From the NCBI RefSeq assembly GCF_002093975.1, contig NZ_MSZZ01000024.1, positions 1 to 64,000 of the forward strand: 64,000 nt of DNA. Direction: 5' to 3'. This document shows positions 1 to 8,095 of this stretch, in pieces (positions within the stretch are counted from its first letter, which is position 1; each line of letters begins with the position of its first letter). Below the pieces are notes generated by a model. The model had not been told where the DNA came from, did no database searches, and saw only the letters and a list, made by a program, of their open reading frames with translations. This stretch comes from Thermoactinospora rubra (lineage in GTDB: Bacteria > Actinomycetota > Actinomycetes > Streptosporangiales > Streptosporangiaceae). The translations under genes and the position numbers were made by a program.

Positions 1-133
1 CGTCCTGCAGAACTACGAGGTCGCGAGAGGATGAAAAAGGCTCATGGATCGCGTATGGATCGCGCAACCTGTCACAGGACGTCATCCTGCGGCGTAAGGC
101 GGCAAGATCGAAAACCTGGTGCAACAAGAGAAA
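1..133. other. No gene seen at left edge
   Basis: I see no convincing reading frame here. Frames that cross this stretch also cross the tRNA and have no recognisable domain. Confidence 0.6.
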
Positions 134-162
134 AGCCAGGTCAGACGGTGTCTGGCCTGGCT
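134..162 (-). terminator. Rho-independent terminator of tRNA-Arg
   Basis: A 13-bp stem (arms 134-146 and 150-162, one G:U pair) with a 3-nt loop is followed on the minus strand by TTTTCTCTTGTTG. It lies just past the 3' end of the tRNA and would end its transcript. Confidence 0.85.
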
Positions 163-168
163 GCGATC

Positions 169-243
169 TGGTGCTCCCGGCAGGATTCGAACCTGCGCAC
201 CCGGCTCCGGAGGCCGGTGCTCTATCCCCTGAGCTACGGGAGC
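169..243 (-). tRNA. tRNA-Arg (anticodon CCG), CCA encoded
   Basis: The reverse complement folds as a complete cloverleaf. A 7-bp acceptor stem GCTCCCG/CGGGAGC, the D-arm, an anticodon stem CCGGC/GCCGG with loop CTCCGGA (anticodon CCG, reading CGG codons), and a T-arm with TTCGAAT are all present. Discriminator A is followed by a genomically encoded CCA at 171-169. A terminator follows directly downstream. Confidence 0.97.
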
Positions 244-349
244 GATGCCTGCATAAGGCTACCAGCATCCGCCCACCACTCGGGACCGAGATAATCCTCC
301 GCCCCACATCCGCGGAAAACCGCACGGGAAGGCCGTCGCAGGAGCTAGC

Positions 350-760
350 TTGGCGCCCGTGGGCGAGGTACTCGGCAAAGTTCTGGTCGTCGACGACGAC
401 GAAGTGATCCGTCAGCTGATCGCGGTCAATCTGACCCTCGAGGGGTTCGAGGTCGAGACGGCGACGGACGGGCAGGACTGCCTGGATCGGGTGCTCGACG
501 TCAGGCCGGACGTCGTCACGCTGGATGTGATGATGCCGCGCCTGGACGGGTGGGTCACCGCGACCAGGCTGAGGACGGACGAGGAGACCAGGCACATCAA
601 GGTGCTTCTGATCACCGCGAGGGCGCAGGAGGAGGACAAGAGGCGGGGGTTGGGCCTGGGGGTGGACGCCTACCTGACCAAGCCGTTCGATCCGGCCGAG
701 CTGATCAGGATCGTCCGGGAGCTGGCCGCGGCCGGTGACCGGAGCGCGGGTCTCTCGTGA
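350..760 (+). CDS. Single-domain response regulator (CheY-like receiver)
   Basis: A stand-alone receiver domain of 136 residues with no output domain, so it probably acts through protein contacts or a phosphorelay. The acidic pocket is D15-D17, the phospho-acceptor is D59 in LDVMMP, and T89 and K111 (in TKPFD) complete the active site. The start is TTG at 350, with GGAG 5 nt upstream; an in-frame GTG at 359 is the alternative. It is divergent from tRNA-Arg and no histidine kinase adjoins it, so its partner is unknown. Confidence 0.85.
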   Translation: MAPVGEVLGKVLVVDDDEVIRQLIAVNLTLEGFEVETATDGQDCLDRVLDVRPDVVTLDVMMPRLDGWVTATRLRTDEETRHIKVLLITARAQEEDKRRGLGLGVDAYLTKPFDPAELIRIVRELAAAGDRSAGLS

Positions 761-850
761 GGTCCGGAACCCTCGTGCGCTGCCGGTGAAGCCGTCGTCC
801 GGCGCATGAAGGTCCTGCCGACGCCCACACATGGGTGCCTCGGCCACCCG

Positions 851-3586
851 TTAGACGAGACCGAGCCGGCGGCCTTCGGCGGCGGCCTGTGTGCGAGTCG
901 AGACGCCGAGCTTGGCCAAGATGTTCGAGACGTGCACGCTCACCGTCTTCTGCGCGATGAACAGCCGCTCGGCGATCTCGCGGTTCTGCAGGCCCTCGGC
1001 GACCAGGGCGAGCACCTCCAGCTCCCGTGAGGTGAGGCCCGTCCCCGAAGCGCTCCGCTCCACGAAACGGGCGCGCCGCCCGAAGTCCTCCAGGGCTTCC
1101 AGCAACGGCGTGGCCCGCAGCCGCAGCGCCGTGTCACGGGCGTGGCCCCACTCGGCCTGGGCCGCGTCGCGGTCGCCGGTGGTGAGCAGCGCCTCGGCGA
1201 GCCGCCGGCGAGAGCGCGCGGCCTCGTAGACGAACCCGTAGTCGAAGGCTTGTACGGCGGAGCGCCACTTGCCGGGGTCGTAGCGGCCGTGCGCCCGCTC
1301 CCACTCGGCCTCGGCGCGCAGCATCCAGGCCCGCCCCTCCGGCCCCATCGTGATCGGCTGCCCGGTGGGCCCGGTGGTGAAGGCGTGGCGGGCCCTGGCC
1401 AGGAAGTCGTCGGCGTCGTCGGCGGTGCCGAGGTCGGCGAGCGCGGCCAGGCCGGTGGCGGCGATGCGGACCACGCCCGCGTCCGTGCGGTCGAGCACGT
1501 CCAGGACGGCGCGGATGTGCTCCAGCGCGGCGGCGGGCTCGCCGTTCCACAGGGCCCGCTCCGCCGCCAGGCCGCGCGAGATATAGGCGATGAAGCTGTC
1601 GCTCCAGAACGGCCGCAGCCAGCGCAGGCGGTCCTCGACCTGGGGAGCGCCCCTGGCGACCTCGAGGAAGAGCGCGTAGGAGGACAGCGTGGCCTCGGGG
1701 ACCGTGCCGACTCGCATGGGGAACCCGGCGGCCACGGCGGCGGCCTGGTCCCACTCGCCGGCGACGTAGTGGATGAGCAAGCCCAGGAAGCGCAGGTCCG
1801 TGCCGTACGTGCTCCAGGTCAGCCCCGTCTCCCGGGCCCGGCGGATGCCGCGGTCGACCGCCTCGGCGGCGCAGGCCAGGTCGCCGGCGTCGAAGGCGAT
1901 GCGGGCGCGGATGAACTGGGCGCGCAGGTCGATCGCCAGGTCGCCCGAGGGCTTCTCCAGCGCCGCGTTCAGCAGCTCCTGCGCCTCGGCGTGGCGGCCT
2001 TCGAGCTCGTCGAAGACGGCCAGGCTGATCAGCGCGCTCACCTCCGCGTCGCGGGCGCCCGCGGCCCGCGCGACCTCGAGCGCCTCCTGCGCGATGGTCC
2101 GCGCCTCCTCGTGGCGCGGGGTCCACCCCAGGCAGCGGGCCAGCGTCGCCAGCGCACGCGCCCGCATGACGTCGTCGCCGGCGGTTTCGACGGCTGCCTC
2201 CGCCGCCGCGATCGCGGCGTCGTTCTGGTCGATCTCGTAGAGGTAGTACGCCAGCCGTTCGTTGACCTCGGAGGTGGGCGGCAGGGCGCGCAGCCGGGTG
2301 ACGGCGCGGTGGTTGTCGCCGGAGTCGGCGGCCGTGATCGCGCTGCGCAGCGCCAGCGTGAGGCGCTCCTCCCCCGCCAGGCGGGCCGGGTCGTCGACGC
2401 GGTCCCACAGGCTGAGGACCTGGTCGTAGTGCCGGTGGGCCTCCGCGGGCGCGCCGAGGCGCTCGGCCAGCCGGCCCGCTTCGGCGGAGGCCGCCAGGGC
2501 TCCCGCCAGGTCGTGGCTGGCGAGGTGGTGGTGCGCCAGCTCGGCGGGCGAGGTGAGCAGTTTGGCGAAGGCCGCGTGGAGCCGGGTGCGCTCGCCGGGC
2601 AGCAGGTCGGTGTAGACGGCCTCCTGGAGCAGGGCGTGGCGGAAGGCGTAGCCGTACCCGTCGACCCGCAGCAGCCCGCGTGAGACGATCTCGCGCACGG
2701 CCTGCTCGAACTCGCCCACGTCCAGGCCGGTGACCTCGCGCAGCAGCGAGTCCTCGACCCGGCGCCCGGCCACCGCCGCGGCGCGCAGGACCCGCTGGCC
2801 GGCCTCCGACAGCACCTCGACCCGGGACATGAGCAGGCTGGCCAGCCCGTCGGGCAGGGACTCGCCCTCGTTGGCCGCCGCCAGCAGCTCCTCGGCGTAG
2901 AACGGGTTGCCCTCCGCGCGGGCCACGACCTGGGACAGCACGGCCGGCCGTACCTCGCCCATGGAGGCCACGAAGTCGGACATCTCCGATGGGCCGAGCG
3001 GGCGCAGCTCCAGCACGCTCACCGTGGGCAGCCGCTGGAGCTCGGCCAGCACGGGCCGCAGCGGATGGCGCCGGTGCAGGTCGTCGGTGCGATAGGTGCC
3101 GACCACGCACACCTGCCCGGTCTGCACCATGCGGCTGAGGAAGACCAGCAGGTCGCGCGTGGAGCGGTCGGCCCAGTGCAGGTCCTCCAGCACCAGCACC
3201 ACGGGCTGCACCTCGCCGAGCAGCTCCAGCAGCGACCCGAACAGCCGCTGCTGCGTCAGCCCGGAGGACGCGCCGCCGTCGAGCATCTCCCCGCGCAGGA
3301 TCGGCCGCGCCTCCACCGCGCTCCGGATGGACGGCTCGCGCAGCGCGTCGATCAGCGGCAGGTACGGCAGGGCGTCGCCGAGCTCGGCGCACTGCCCGAC
3401 CAGCACGGTGAAGCCCCGGCGGCGGGCCTCGGCGGTCAGCTCGGTCACGAGCCGGGTCTTGCCGATGCCCGCGTCGCCCCCGACCAGGGCCACGCCTGCG
3501 GTGCCGGCCGCGGCCGCCTCGAGCACGCGGACCAGCGCCTCCAGCTCGGAGCGTCGCCCGATCAGCACCCCGGTCACGCTTGCCAC
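851..3586 (-). CDS. LAL-type ATP-binding LuxR regulator
   Basis: A large (911 aa) MalT-like transcriptional regulator. The N-terminal AAA module carries Walker [10 protein letters not shown] at about residues 36-44 and Walker [12 protein letters not shown] near 135. The middle is alpha-helical and TPR-like, and the last 65 residues form a LuxR helix-turn-helix ([20 protein letters not shown], then [11 protein letters not shown]). Start GTG 3586, with GTG 3574 possible. Its target and inducer are not evident from its neighbours. Confidence 0.9.
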   Translation of the reverse strand: MASVTGVLIGRRSELEALVRVLEAAAAGTAGVALVGGDAGIGKTRLVTELTAEARRRGFTVLVGQCAELGDALPYLPLIDALREPSIRSAVEARPILRGEMLDGGASSGLTQQRLFGSLLELLGEVQPVVLVLEDLHWADRSTRDLLVFLSRMVQTGQVCVVGTYRTDDLHRRHPLRPVLAELQRLPTVSVLELRPLGPSEMSDFVASMGEVRPAVLSQVVARAEGNPFYAEELLAAANEGESLPDGLASLLMSRVEVLSEAGQRVLRAAAVAGRRVEDSLLREVTGLDVGEFEQAVREIVSRGLLRVDGYGYAFRHALLQEAVYTDLLPGERTRLHAAFAKLLTSPAELAHHHLASHDLAGALAASAEAGRLAERLGAPAEAHRHYDQVLSLWDRVDDPARLAGEERLTLALRSAITAADSGDNHRAVTRLRALPPTSEVNERLAYYLYEIDQNDAAIAAAEAAVETAGDDVMRARALATLARCLGWTPRHEEARTIAQEALEVARAAGARDAEVSALISLAVFDELEGRHAEAQELLNAALEKPSGDLAIDLRAQFIRARIAFDAGDLACAAEAVDRGIRRARETGLTWSTYGTDLRFLGLLIHYVAGEWDQAAAVAAGFPMRVGTVPEATLSSYALFLEVARGAPQVEDRLRWLRPFWSDSFIAYISRGLAAERALWNGEPAAALEHIRAVLDVLDRTDAGVVRIAATGLAALADLGTADDADDFLARARHAFTTGPTGQPITMGPEGRAWMLRAEAEWERAHGRYDPGKWRSAVQAFDYGFVYEAARSRRRLAEALLTTGDRDAAQAEWGHARDTALRLRATPLLEALEDFGRRARFVERSASGTGLTSRELEVLALVAEGLQNREIAERLFIAQKTVSVHVSNILAKLGVSTRTQAAAEGRRLGLV

Positions 3587-3697
3587 TATGCCATGCCCGG
3601 CCGACAGCCCCGCCGTCCAGAGGCCGGTCCCAGCAGCGGGTCCCAGGAACCGCGGATCGGCCCCGCCGGGGAAAGGGAGCCGGACGCCCCGCGCCGC

Positions 3698-3745
3698 ATT
3701 GGTCCAGAGATTCGGGGTGGCATTGGACCTTATGTACGGACCAAT
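3698..3745. promoter_or_regulatory. Triple ATTGGTCC-type operator candidate
   Basis: ATTGGTCC (3698-3705), ATTGGACC (3722-3729) and its inverted partner GGACCAAT (3738-3745) lie just upstream of the LysE-type gene. The first and third are an exact inverted pair, and the first two are spaced 24 bp apart. Such an array suggests a dimeric regulator. The regulator is not identified. Confidence 0.45.
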
Positions 3746-3765
3746 GCCGAAATATTGTCCTAAGT

Positions 3766-4383
3766 ATGATCTCCCTGACTACGCTCGCCCTGTTCACCGT
3801 CGCCGCTCTCGCGCTGGTCGTCATCCCGGGCCCGAACCACCTCTACATCGCCGCCCGCGGCCTGGCCCAGGGGCGAGCCGCGGGGGTGGCCAGCGCCCTC
3901 GGCGTCGAGGTCGGCACCCTCGTCCACATCGCCGCCGCCGCGACCGGACTGTCCATGATCGTCAGCCGGTCGGCGACCTTGTTCTCCATCGTCAAGTGGG
4001 TCGGCGTCGCCTACCTGGTCTACCTGGGCATCCGGGCGCTCACCGGCAAGGACGACGCCGCCGCCCACGCCGTCCGCCCGCAGCCCCTGCGCAAGGTCTT
4101 CCTCGAAGGCGTCCTGGTCAACGTCCTCAACCCCAAGGTCGCCCTCTTCTTCCTCGCCTTCCTGCCGCAGTTCGTGGACACCGGAGCCGGTTCCCCGGCG
4201 CTCCAGATCATGGTGCTCGGCGTGACCCTCATGCTGCTCGGGCTGCTGTCGGACATGATGTACGCCCTGGCCGCGGGCGCCCTGGGCACCCGCCTGGCCG
4301 CCAAGGCGCGGGCGCTGCGCTACGTCAGCGGCATCGTCTACCTCGGCCTGGGAGCGGTGACGGCGTTCGCGGGACGAAAGTAG
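3766..4383 (+). CDS. LysE/RhtB family amino-acid exporter
   Basis: Predicted inner-membrane exporter of 205 aa, the usual RhtB/LysE length, with about six hydrophobic segments. The family signature PGPN is at residues 21-24, a [10 protein letters not shown] helix follows, and the [17 protein letters not shown] motif is conserved. Family members export amino acids or homoserine-lactone-like metabolites; the substrate here is unknown. I chose ATG 3766, just behind the ATTGGTCC repeats, because the longer frame upstream carries no family sequence. A second paralogue lies at 48291-48911. Confidence 0.9.
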   Translation: MISLTTLALFTVAALALVVIPGPNHLYIAARGLAQGRAAGVASALGVEVGTLVHIAAAATGLSMIVSRSATLFSIVKWVGVAYLVYLGIRALTGKDDAAAHAVRPQPLRKVFLEGVLVNVLNPKVALFFLAFLPQFVDTGAGSPALQIMVLGVTLMLLGLLSDMMYALAAGALGTRLAAKARALRYVSGIVYLGLGAVTAFAGRK

Positions 4384-4438
4384 CCGGGAAGCCCCGACGT
4401 GGTAGCCGGGAATCCCGCCCCGGTAGCCGGGAAGCCCC
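4381..4438 (+). repeat. Three phased copies of a 15-bp repeat
   Basis: TAGCCGGGAAGCCCC at 4381, TAGCCGGGAATCCCG at 4403 and TAGCCGGGAAGCCCC at 4424 are spaced 22 and 21 bp, about two helical turns. The first begins at the stop codon of the LysE-type gene. All lie immediately upstream of the esterase, so they may be regulator half-sites or a small tandem duplication. Confidence 0.6.
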
Positions 4439-4458
4439 CGCCGCGCGACAATCGCGGC

Positions 4459-5367
4459 GTGCCGCTGCGCCTGCTGCTGTCGACGGTTGTCCTGGCCCTC
4501 CTCGCGCCCGCCTGCGGCGCCGCTCCCCCGCCCACCCGGCACCCGGCCGAGCCCGCGCTTGCCGTACTGCAGGAGATCAGATCGGGCCGCCAGGTCACGC
4601 TGACCCTCCGATCACCCGCCCTCCGGGGTACGGCCACGGCCGAGGTGCTGCTCCCCGCCGGATGGCGGCCCGGCACCCGCTGGCCGGTCCTGTATCTACT
4701 GGAGGGCTGCTGCCACACCCGGATCGAGTGGATCACCCTCGGCCGGGCCGGCGAGCTGACCGAGGACGCCGGCGTCATCGTGGTGATCCCGGAGGGCGGG
4801 CGCGCCGGGTTCTACTCCGACTGGGTCAACGGCCCGAAATGGGAGACCTTCCACCTCACCGAGCTGCGCCGGCTCATCGAGACCAGGTACGGCGCGACCG
4901 ACCGCAGGGCGATCGCGGGGCTGTCCATGGGCGGCTTCGGCGCGCTGTCCTACGCGGCCCGCCATCCCGGCATGTTCCGGGCCGCTGCCTCGTTCTCCGG
5001 CCTGACCGACGTCTCCCGCGCCGACGCCGACTGGATCACCCGCCAGTCCGGCGAGAACTCCCACGACCTGTGGCGCGACCAGGACATCCCGCTGCGCAAC
5101 CCCATGGCGCTCGTGGCCCGGCTCAGGGACATCCCGGTCTACGTCTCCTGCGGAAACGGCGAGAAAGGGCCGCTGGACCCCGAGGGAACGCCGAAGGACG
5201 AGGGCGAGGCGGTCATCGAGCGGCAGAACCGCGCCTTCGTCGCGGCCGCCCGCGCAGCCGGGGTCAAGGTCACCGCGAACCTCTACGGCCCGGGCACCCA
5301 CAGCTGGCCGTACTGGACCAGAGAGCTGCGGCGGGCGCTTCCGCTCCTGCTCGGCGAACTCCGCTGA
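4459..5367 (+). CDS. Putative secreted lipoprotein esterase (esterase family PF00756)
   Basis: An alpha/beta-hydrolase of 302 aa in the esterase D/antigen-85-like family. The N-terminus is a hydrophobic signal ending LAPAC, so C19 is a likely lipidation site and the enzyme is probably membrane-anchored outside the cell. The nucleophile is S156 in GLSMGGFGAL; the C-terminal GTHSWPYW supplies the catalytic His. Start GTG 4459 is preceded at 4447-4452 by GACAAT, a possible -10 that would give a leaderless mRNA. The substrate is unknown. Confidence 0.85.
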   Translation: MPLRLLLSTVVLALLAPACGAAPPPTRHPAEPALAVLQEIRSGRQVTLTLRSPALRGTATAEVLLPAGWRPGTRWPVLYLLEGCCHTRIEWITLGRAGELTEDAGVIVVIPEGGRAGFYSDWVNGPKWETFHLTELRRLIETRYGATDRRAIAGLSMGGFGALSYAARHPGMFRAAASFSGLTDVSRADADWITRQSGENSHDLWRDQDIPLRNPMALVARLRDIPVYVSCGNGEKGPLDPEGTPKDEGEAVIERQNRAFVAAARAAGVKVTANLYGPGTHSWPYWTRELRRALPLLLGELR

Positions 5368-5384
5368 ACACCCCTCAGATCAGC

Positions 5385-6572
5385 TCAGATCAGCGCCTCG
5401 GGAATCCGGTCCAGCACCGGGTACGGCATGAGCCCGTAGGCGTAGAAGTCGACCGCGTAGGCCCCGGCCGCCTTGGCCGCCCGCACCTTGGCGGCGAGCC
5501 GGTCGGCCGAGTCGCTGTCGGGGTATCCGGGCCGCAGCACCGCCCGCACCTCCCGGTCCTTGCCGACCGACCGCAGGTAGGCCCCCACGTCGTCGGCCAC
5601 CCGGGCCGCGTCGCGGGCGTACGCCAGCACCGCGAAGGACGGCACCAGGTCCCCCAGCGCCACCAGGTCCACGCCGAACTGCCAGGCGTCGTGCGCGGCC
5701 AGCCCCGGGGTGGGCAGCCCGTCCCGGTAGCCCTTCACCGCGCCCGTGGAGTCGACGAACACCAGCCGCGACCCCTCGGCCGCCACCGCCTGCGCCACCT
5801 CCGACACCAGCGACGTCACCGTCTCGGACCGGGCGCGGGCGTAGGCGACCACCTCCGGCCCGGCGTAGGCGGTCAGCGCCGCCCGGGTGACCTCGCCCTG
5901 CGCGGGCGAGTCGCCGTCGAGCACCCCGCCCACGATCCTGGCGCACTCCTCACGCGCCCCCGTGGCGTTCACGCCCAGGTCGGCGGCGCGGCTCAGGCAG
6001 TAGTCGCAGAAGCACAGCGCCATCAGGTAGGCGTCCATCGGCCCCAGCGGCACGAACGAGCGCTCGGCCCTGAGCGGGCGGAAGTGCAGCGACTCGGCCA
6101 CCACGCTGTCCACGCCGAGCCTGGCCACCGCCCTGGCCAGCGACACGGCGTACTGCCGTACGTCGGGGTGCCCGGGACACAGGTCGGTGGGATAGCCGCG
6201 GTCGCCGAAGCAGTTGCGCACGGTCACGTCGGGGTTGGCGGCGCCAAGGGTGCCGTTGCGCAGGAACACGGTCCAGCCGTGCAGCTTCAGCCCTCTGGTA
6301 CGGCAGGCCTCGCGCAGCCCGTCGAACACGTCGGGGTACCCCTGCGGGGGTCTGAGCCGCTGCCCGGCGAACAGGTCGCCGGGCAGGGGGAAGTGGGCGC
6401 CGTCGTGGCGCACGGTCAGCTTGGACAGTCCGTGGGGCGTCACGTCGCGGGAGGCGTGGTGGACGGCGCCGACGGTCACCCCGGCCACGCCGTACCCGCG
6501 CACCCGGTCGAGCACCCTGTCGACGCCCTCGCCGCGCAGGTCCTCGGCGAAAACGAATACCGAACTGTCCAG
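5385..6572 (-). CDS. Unrecognised TIM-barrel-like protein with probable CTG start
   Basis: I do not recognise the family. The protein alternates beta-strand and helix segments as in a (beta/alpha)8 barrel, with motifs such as VTVGAVHHASRD and WQFGVDLVALGDL and a Cys pair in CFCDYC. The first usual start codon is GTG 6515, but that removes a clear first strand and helix (VFVFAEDLRGEGVDRVL). Extending 19 codons reaches CTG at 6572, which has GGAGGGAGG (6581-6589) 8 nt upstream and no ATG, GTG or TTG in between. I therefore call 395 aa from CTG. It follows ridA by 55 bp and is probably the last gene of the D-amino-acid operon; an enzymatic role on a product of that pathway is only inference. Confidence 0.7.
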   Translation of the reverse strand: MDSSVFVFAEDLRGEGVDRVLDRVRGYGVAGVTVGAVHHASRDVTPHGLSKLTVRHDGAHFPLPGDLFAGQRLRPPQGYPDVFDGLREACRTRGLKLHGWTVFLRNGTLGAANPDVTVRNCFGDRGYPTDLCPGHPDVRQYAVSLARAVARLGVDSVVAESLHFRPLRAERSFVPLGPMDAYLMALCFCDYCLSRAADLGVNATGAREECARIVGGVLDGDSPAQGEVTRAALTAYAGPEVVAYARARSETVTSLVSEVAQAVAAEGSRLVFVDSTGAVKGYRDGLPTPGLAAHDAWQFGVDLVALGDLVPSFAVLAYARDAARVADDVGAYLRSVGKDREVRAVLRPGYPDSDSADRLAAKVRAAKAAGAYAVDFYAYGLMPYPVLDRIPEALI

Positions 6573-6627
6573 TTTCTTTGCCTCCCTCCAGCCGGCGCTG
6601 TGTTTATCGGTCGCGCCCTCGCGAAAC

Positions 6628-7008
6628 CTAATCGCCCTTGTGGGCGACGAAGTCGATCTCCACGAGGATGTCCATGAGGTCCGAGCCGACGGTCGTCCGC
6701 ACCGGATACGGCTGGGTGAAGTACGACTTGTACACCTCGTTGTACTTGGCGAAGTCGCGCTTGAGGTGCTGCAGGTGCACGGTCGCCTTGATCACGTCGT
6801 CGTACCCCAGCCCGTGCGCGGCCAGGACGGCGCCGAGGTTCCTCATCACCTGGTGGGTCTGGGTCTCGATGTCGTCGCCGACCACCTCGCCCGTCTCGGG
6901 GTCGAGCGGCCCCATGCCGGAGGTGTAGACGAAGTCGCCGACCACGAGGCCCTGCGAGTAGGCGCCGACGGGCGGCGCGCCCTGGTCGGAGCGCAGTTCC
7001 TTCTTCAC
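6628..7008 (-). CDS. ridA: RidA family enamine/imine deaminase
   Basis: At 126 aa it has the full length of YjgF/YER057c/UK114 proteins. These hydrolyse reactive enamine/imine intermediates released by PLP-dependent dehydratases. The substrate-carboxylate-binding Arg is R104 in PVRTTVGSDL, and the IKATVHL strand is typical. Start GTG 7008 overlaps the stop of the upstream PLP enzyme by 4 bp (GTGA), indicating translational coupling. Its position behind a D-serine-dehydratase-like gene fits detoxification of 2-aminoacrylate or 2-aminocrotonate. Confidence 0.92.
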   Translation of the reverse strand: MKKELRSDQGAPPVGAYSQGLVVGDFVYTSGMGPLDPETGEVVGDDIETQTHQVMRNLGAVLAAHGLGYDDVIKATVHLQHLKRDFAKYNEVYKSYFTQPYPVRTTVGSDLMDILVEIDFVAHKGD

Positions 7009-8063
7009 AACTCGATCCTTATCGTCTCGACAACCTGGTAGTCCCCGTCGATCAGCGGCATGGAACGCCACTTGTCGAAGGCCGTGCACGGGTGCGAGAT
7101 GCCGAAGGCGACCAGCTCGCCCACTCGCAGGTCCCCGCGGACGATCGTGTGCTGGTCCAGCATCTTGACCACGGTCACGCCGGGCCGTCGCGGGACGGGC
7201 AGCCCCTCGTCGTAGGGCGCGTCGCGCTTGCCCATGCCCACGACGGCGAGCCCCGGCTCCGGGGTGGACAGCACGTGGGCCCAGATCTCCAGCGCGGGCT
7301 TCAGCTCGCCCTCGATCCGGTTGAACGGCGTGCGGTCGCGGTAGTAGCCGTCGTCGTGGGTGACGTAGGCGCCGCTGCGCAGCACGATCCTGGCCTGGGT
7401 GGCGACCAGCTCGCGGCCGATGACGTCGAACCACTGGCTGCCGCCGACGGTGAGGATCGGCTCGCGCACCCGCAGGTGCTCGACCGCCTCCTGCAGCCGC
7501 CGCAGGTAGCCGCGCACCTCCTCGGCCGTCTTCAGCGCCCCCTCATACCCGGCGACCCCGGCCACCTCGACGCCGTCGGCCGCCTGCACGTAGCCGACCA
7601 GGTCGAGCAGCTCCTCCAGGGTCCGGCACCCGGCCCTGCCGCCCGCGTGGCCCAGCTCCACCAGCACCCGGTACGGCCTGGCCCCCGGACGGGCCGGCAG
7701 CGCGTCGACGCTCTCCCTGGAGTCGACGAAGCTCAGCAGCTCGAAGCCGGGATCGGCGTCCAGCTCGCGCCGGATCCAGGCCAGCCCGGCGGGATCCATG
7801 ACCTGGTTGGCGAGTATGATCCGCGAGGCGCCGAAGCCCCGTGCGGCCCTGGCCTGCCGCGGGGTGGCGACCGTCAGGCCCCAGGCGCCCGCGCGCAGCT
7901 GCCGCGTCGCGATCTCGCGTGACAGGTGGGTCTTGACGTGCGGGGCGAGCTCCAGCCCGTGGTCGCGGGCGAAGGCCGCCATCGTGGCGATGTTGTGCTC
8001 CAGCGCGTCGCGGTACAGCACCATCAGGGGAAACTCGTACGACCCGTCGAAGATCGACCCCAC
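7005..8063 (-). CDS. Zn/PLP fold-III D-serine dehydratase / D-threonine aldolase family enzyme
   Basis: A PLP enzyme of 352 aa with an alanine-racemase-type N-terminal barrel. The Schiff-base lysine is K44 in PHVKTH. The C-terminal SHPCTAF provides H324 and C326, the HxC zinc site of DSD1-type D-serine dehydratases and D-threonine aldolases. Sequence alone does not separate the two activities. Start GTG 8063 follows a G-rich stretch; the gene begins 32 bp after the amidohydrolase and overlaps ridA by 4 bp. Role inferred: turning the freed D-amino acid into keto acid or aldehyde. Confidence 0.88.
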   Translation of the reverse strand: MGSIFDGSYEFPLMVLYRDALEHNIATMAAFARDHGLELAPHVKTHLSREIATRQLRAGAWGLTVATPRQARAARGFGASRIILANQVMDPAGLAWIRRELDADPGFELLSFVDSRESVDALPARPGARPYRVLVELGHAGGRAGCRTLEELLDLVGYVQAADGVEVAGVAGYEGALKTAEEVRGYLRRLQEAVEHLRVREPILTVGGSQWFDVIGRELVATQARIVLRSGAYVTHDDGYYRDRTPFNRIEGELKPALEIWAHVLSTPEPGLAVVGMGKRDAPYDEGLPVPRRPGVTVVKMLDQHTIVRGDLRVGELVAFGISHPCTAFDKWRSMPLIDGDYQVVETIRIEL

Positions 8064-8095
8064 CGGACGAGCACCCCCCTTTGTCGCGTCCGACC

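Noticed and set aside
1134-3824. 896-codon minus-strand frame
   Set aside because: Out-of-frame shadow of the LAL regulator; low-complexity Arg/Gly/Pro sequence.
3096-6677. 1193-codon plus-strand open frame
   Set aside because: It is a GC-driven shadow across the antisense of the LAL regulator and several real genes; composition is Arg/Pro/Ala-rich with no domain.
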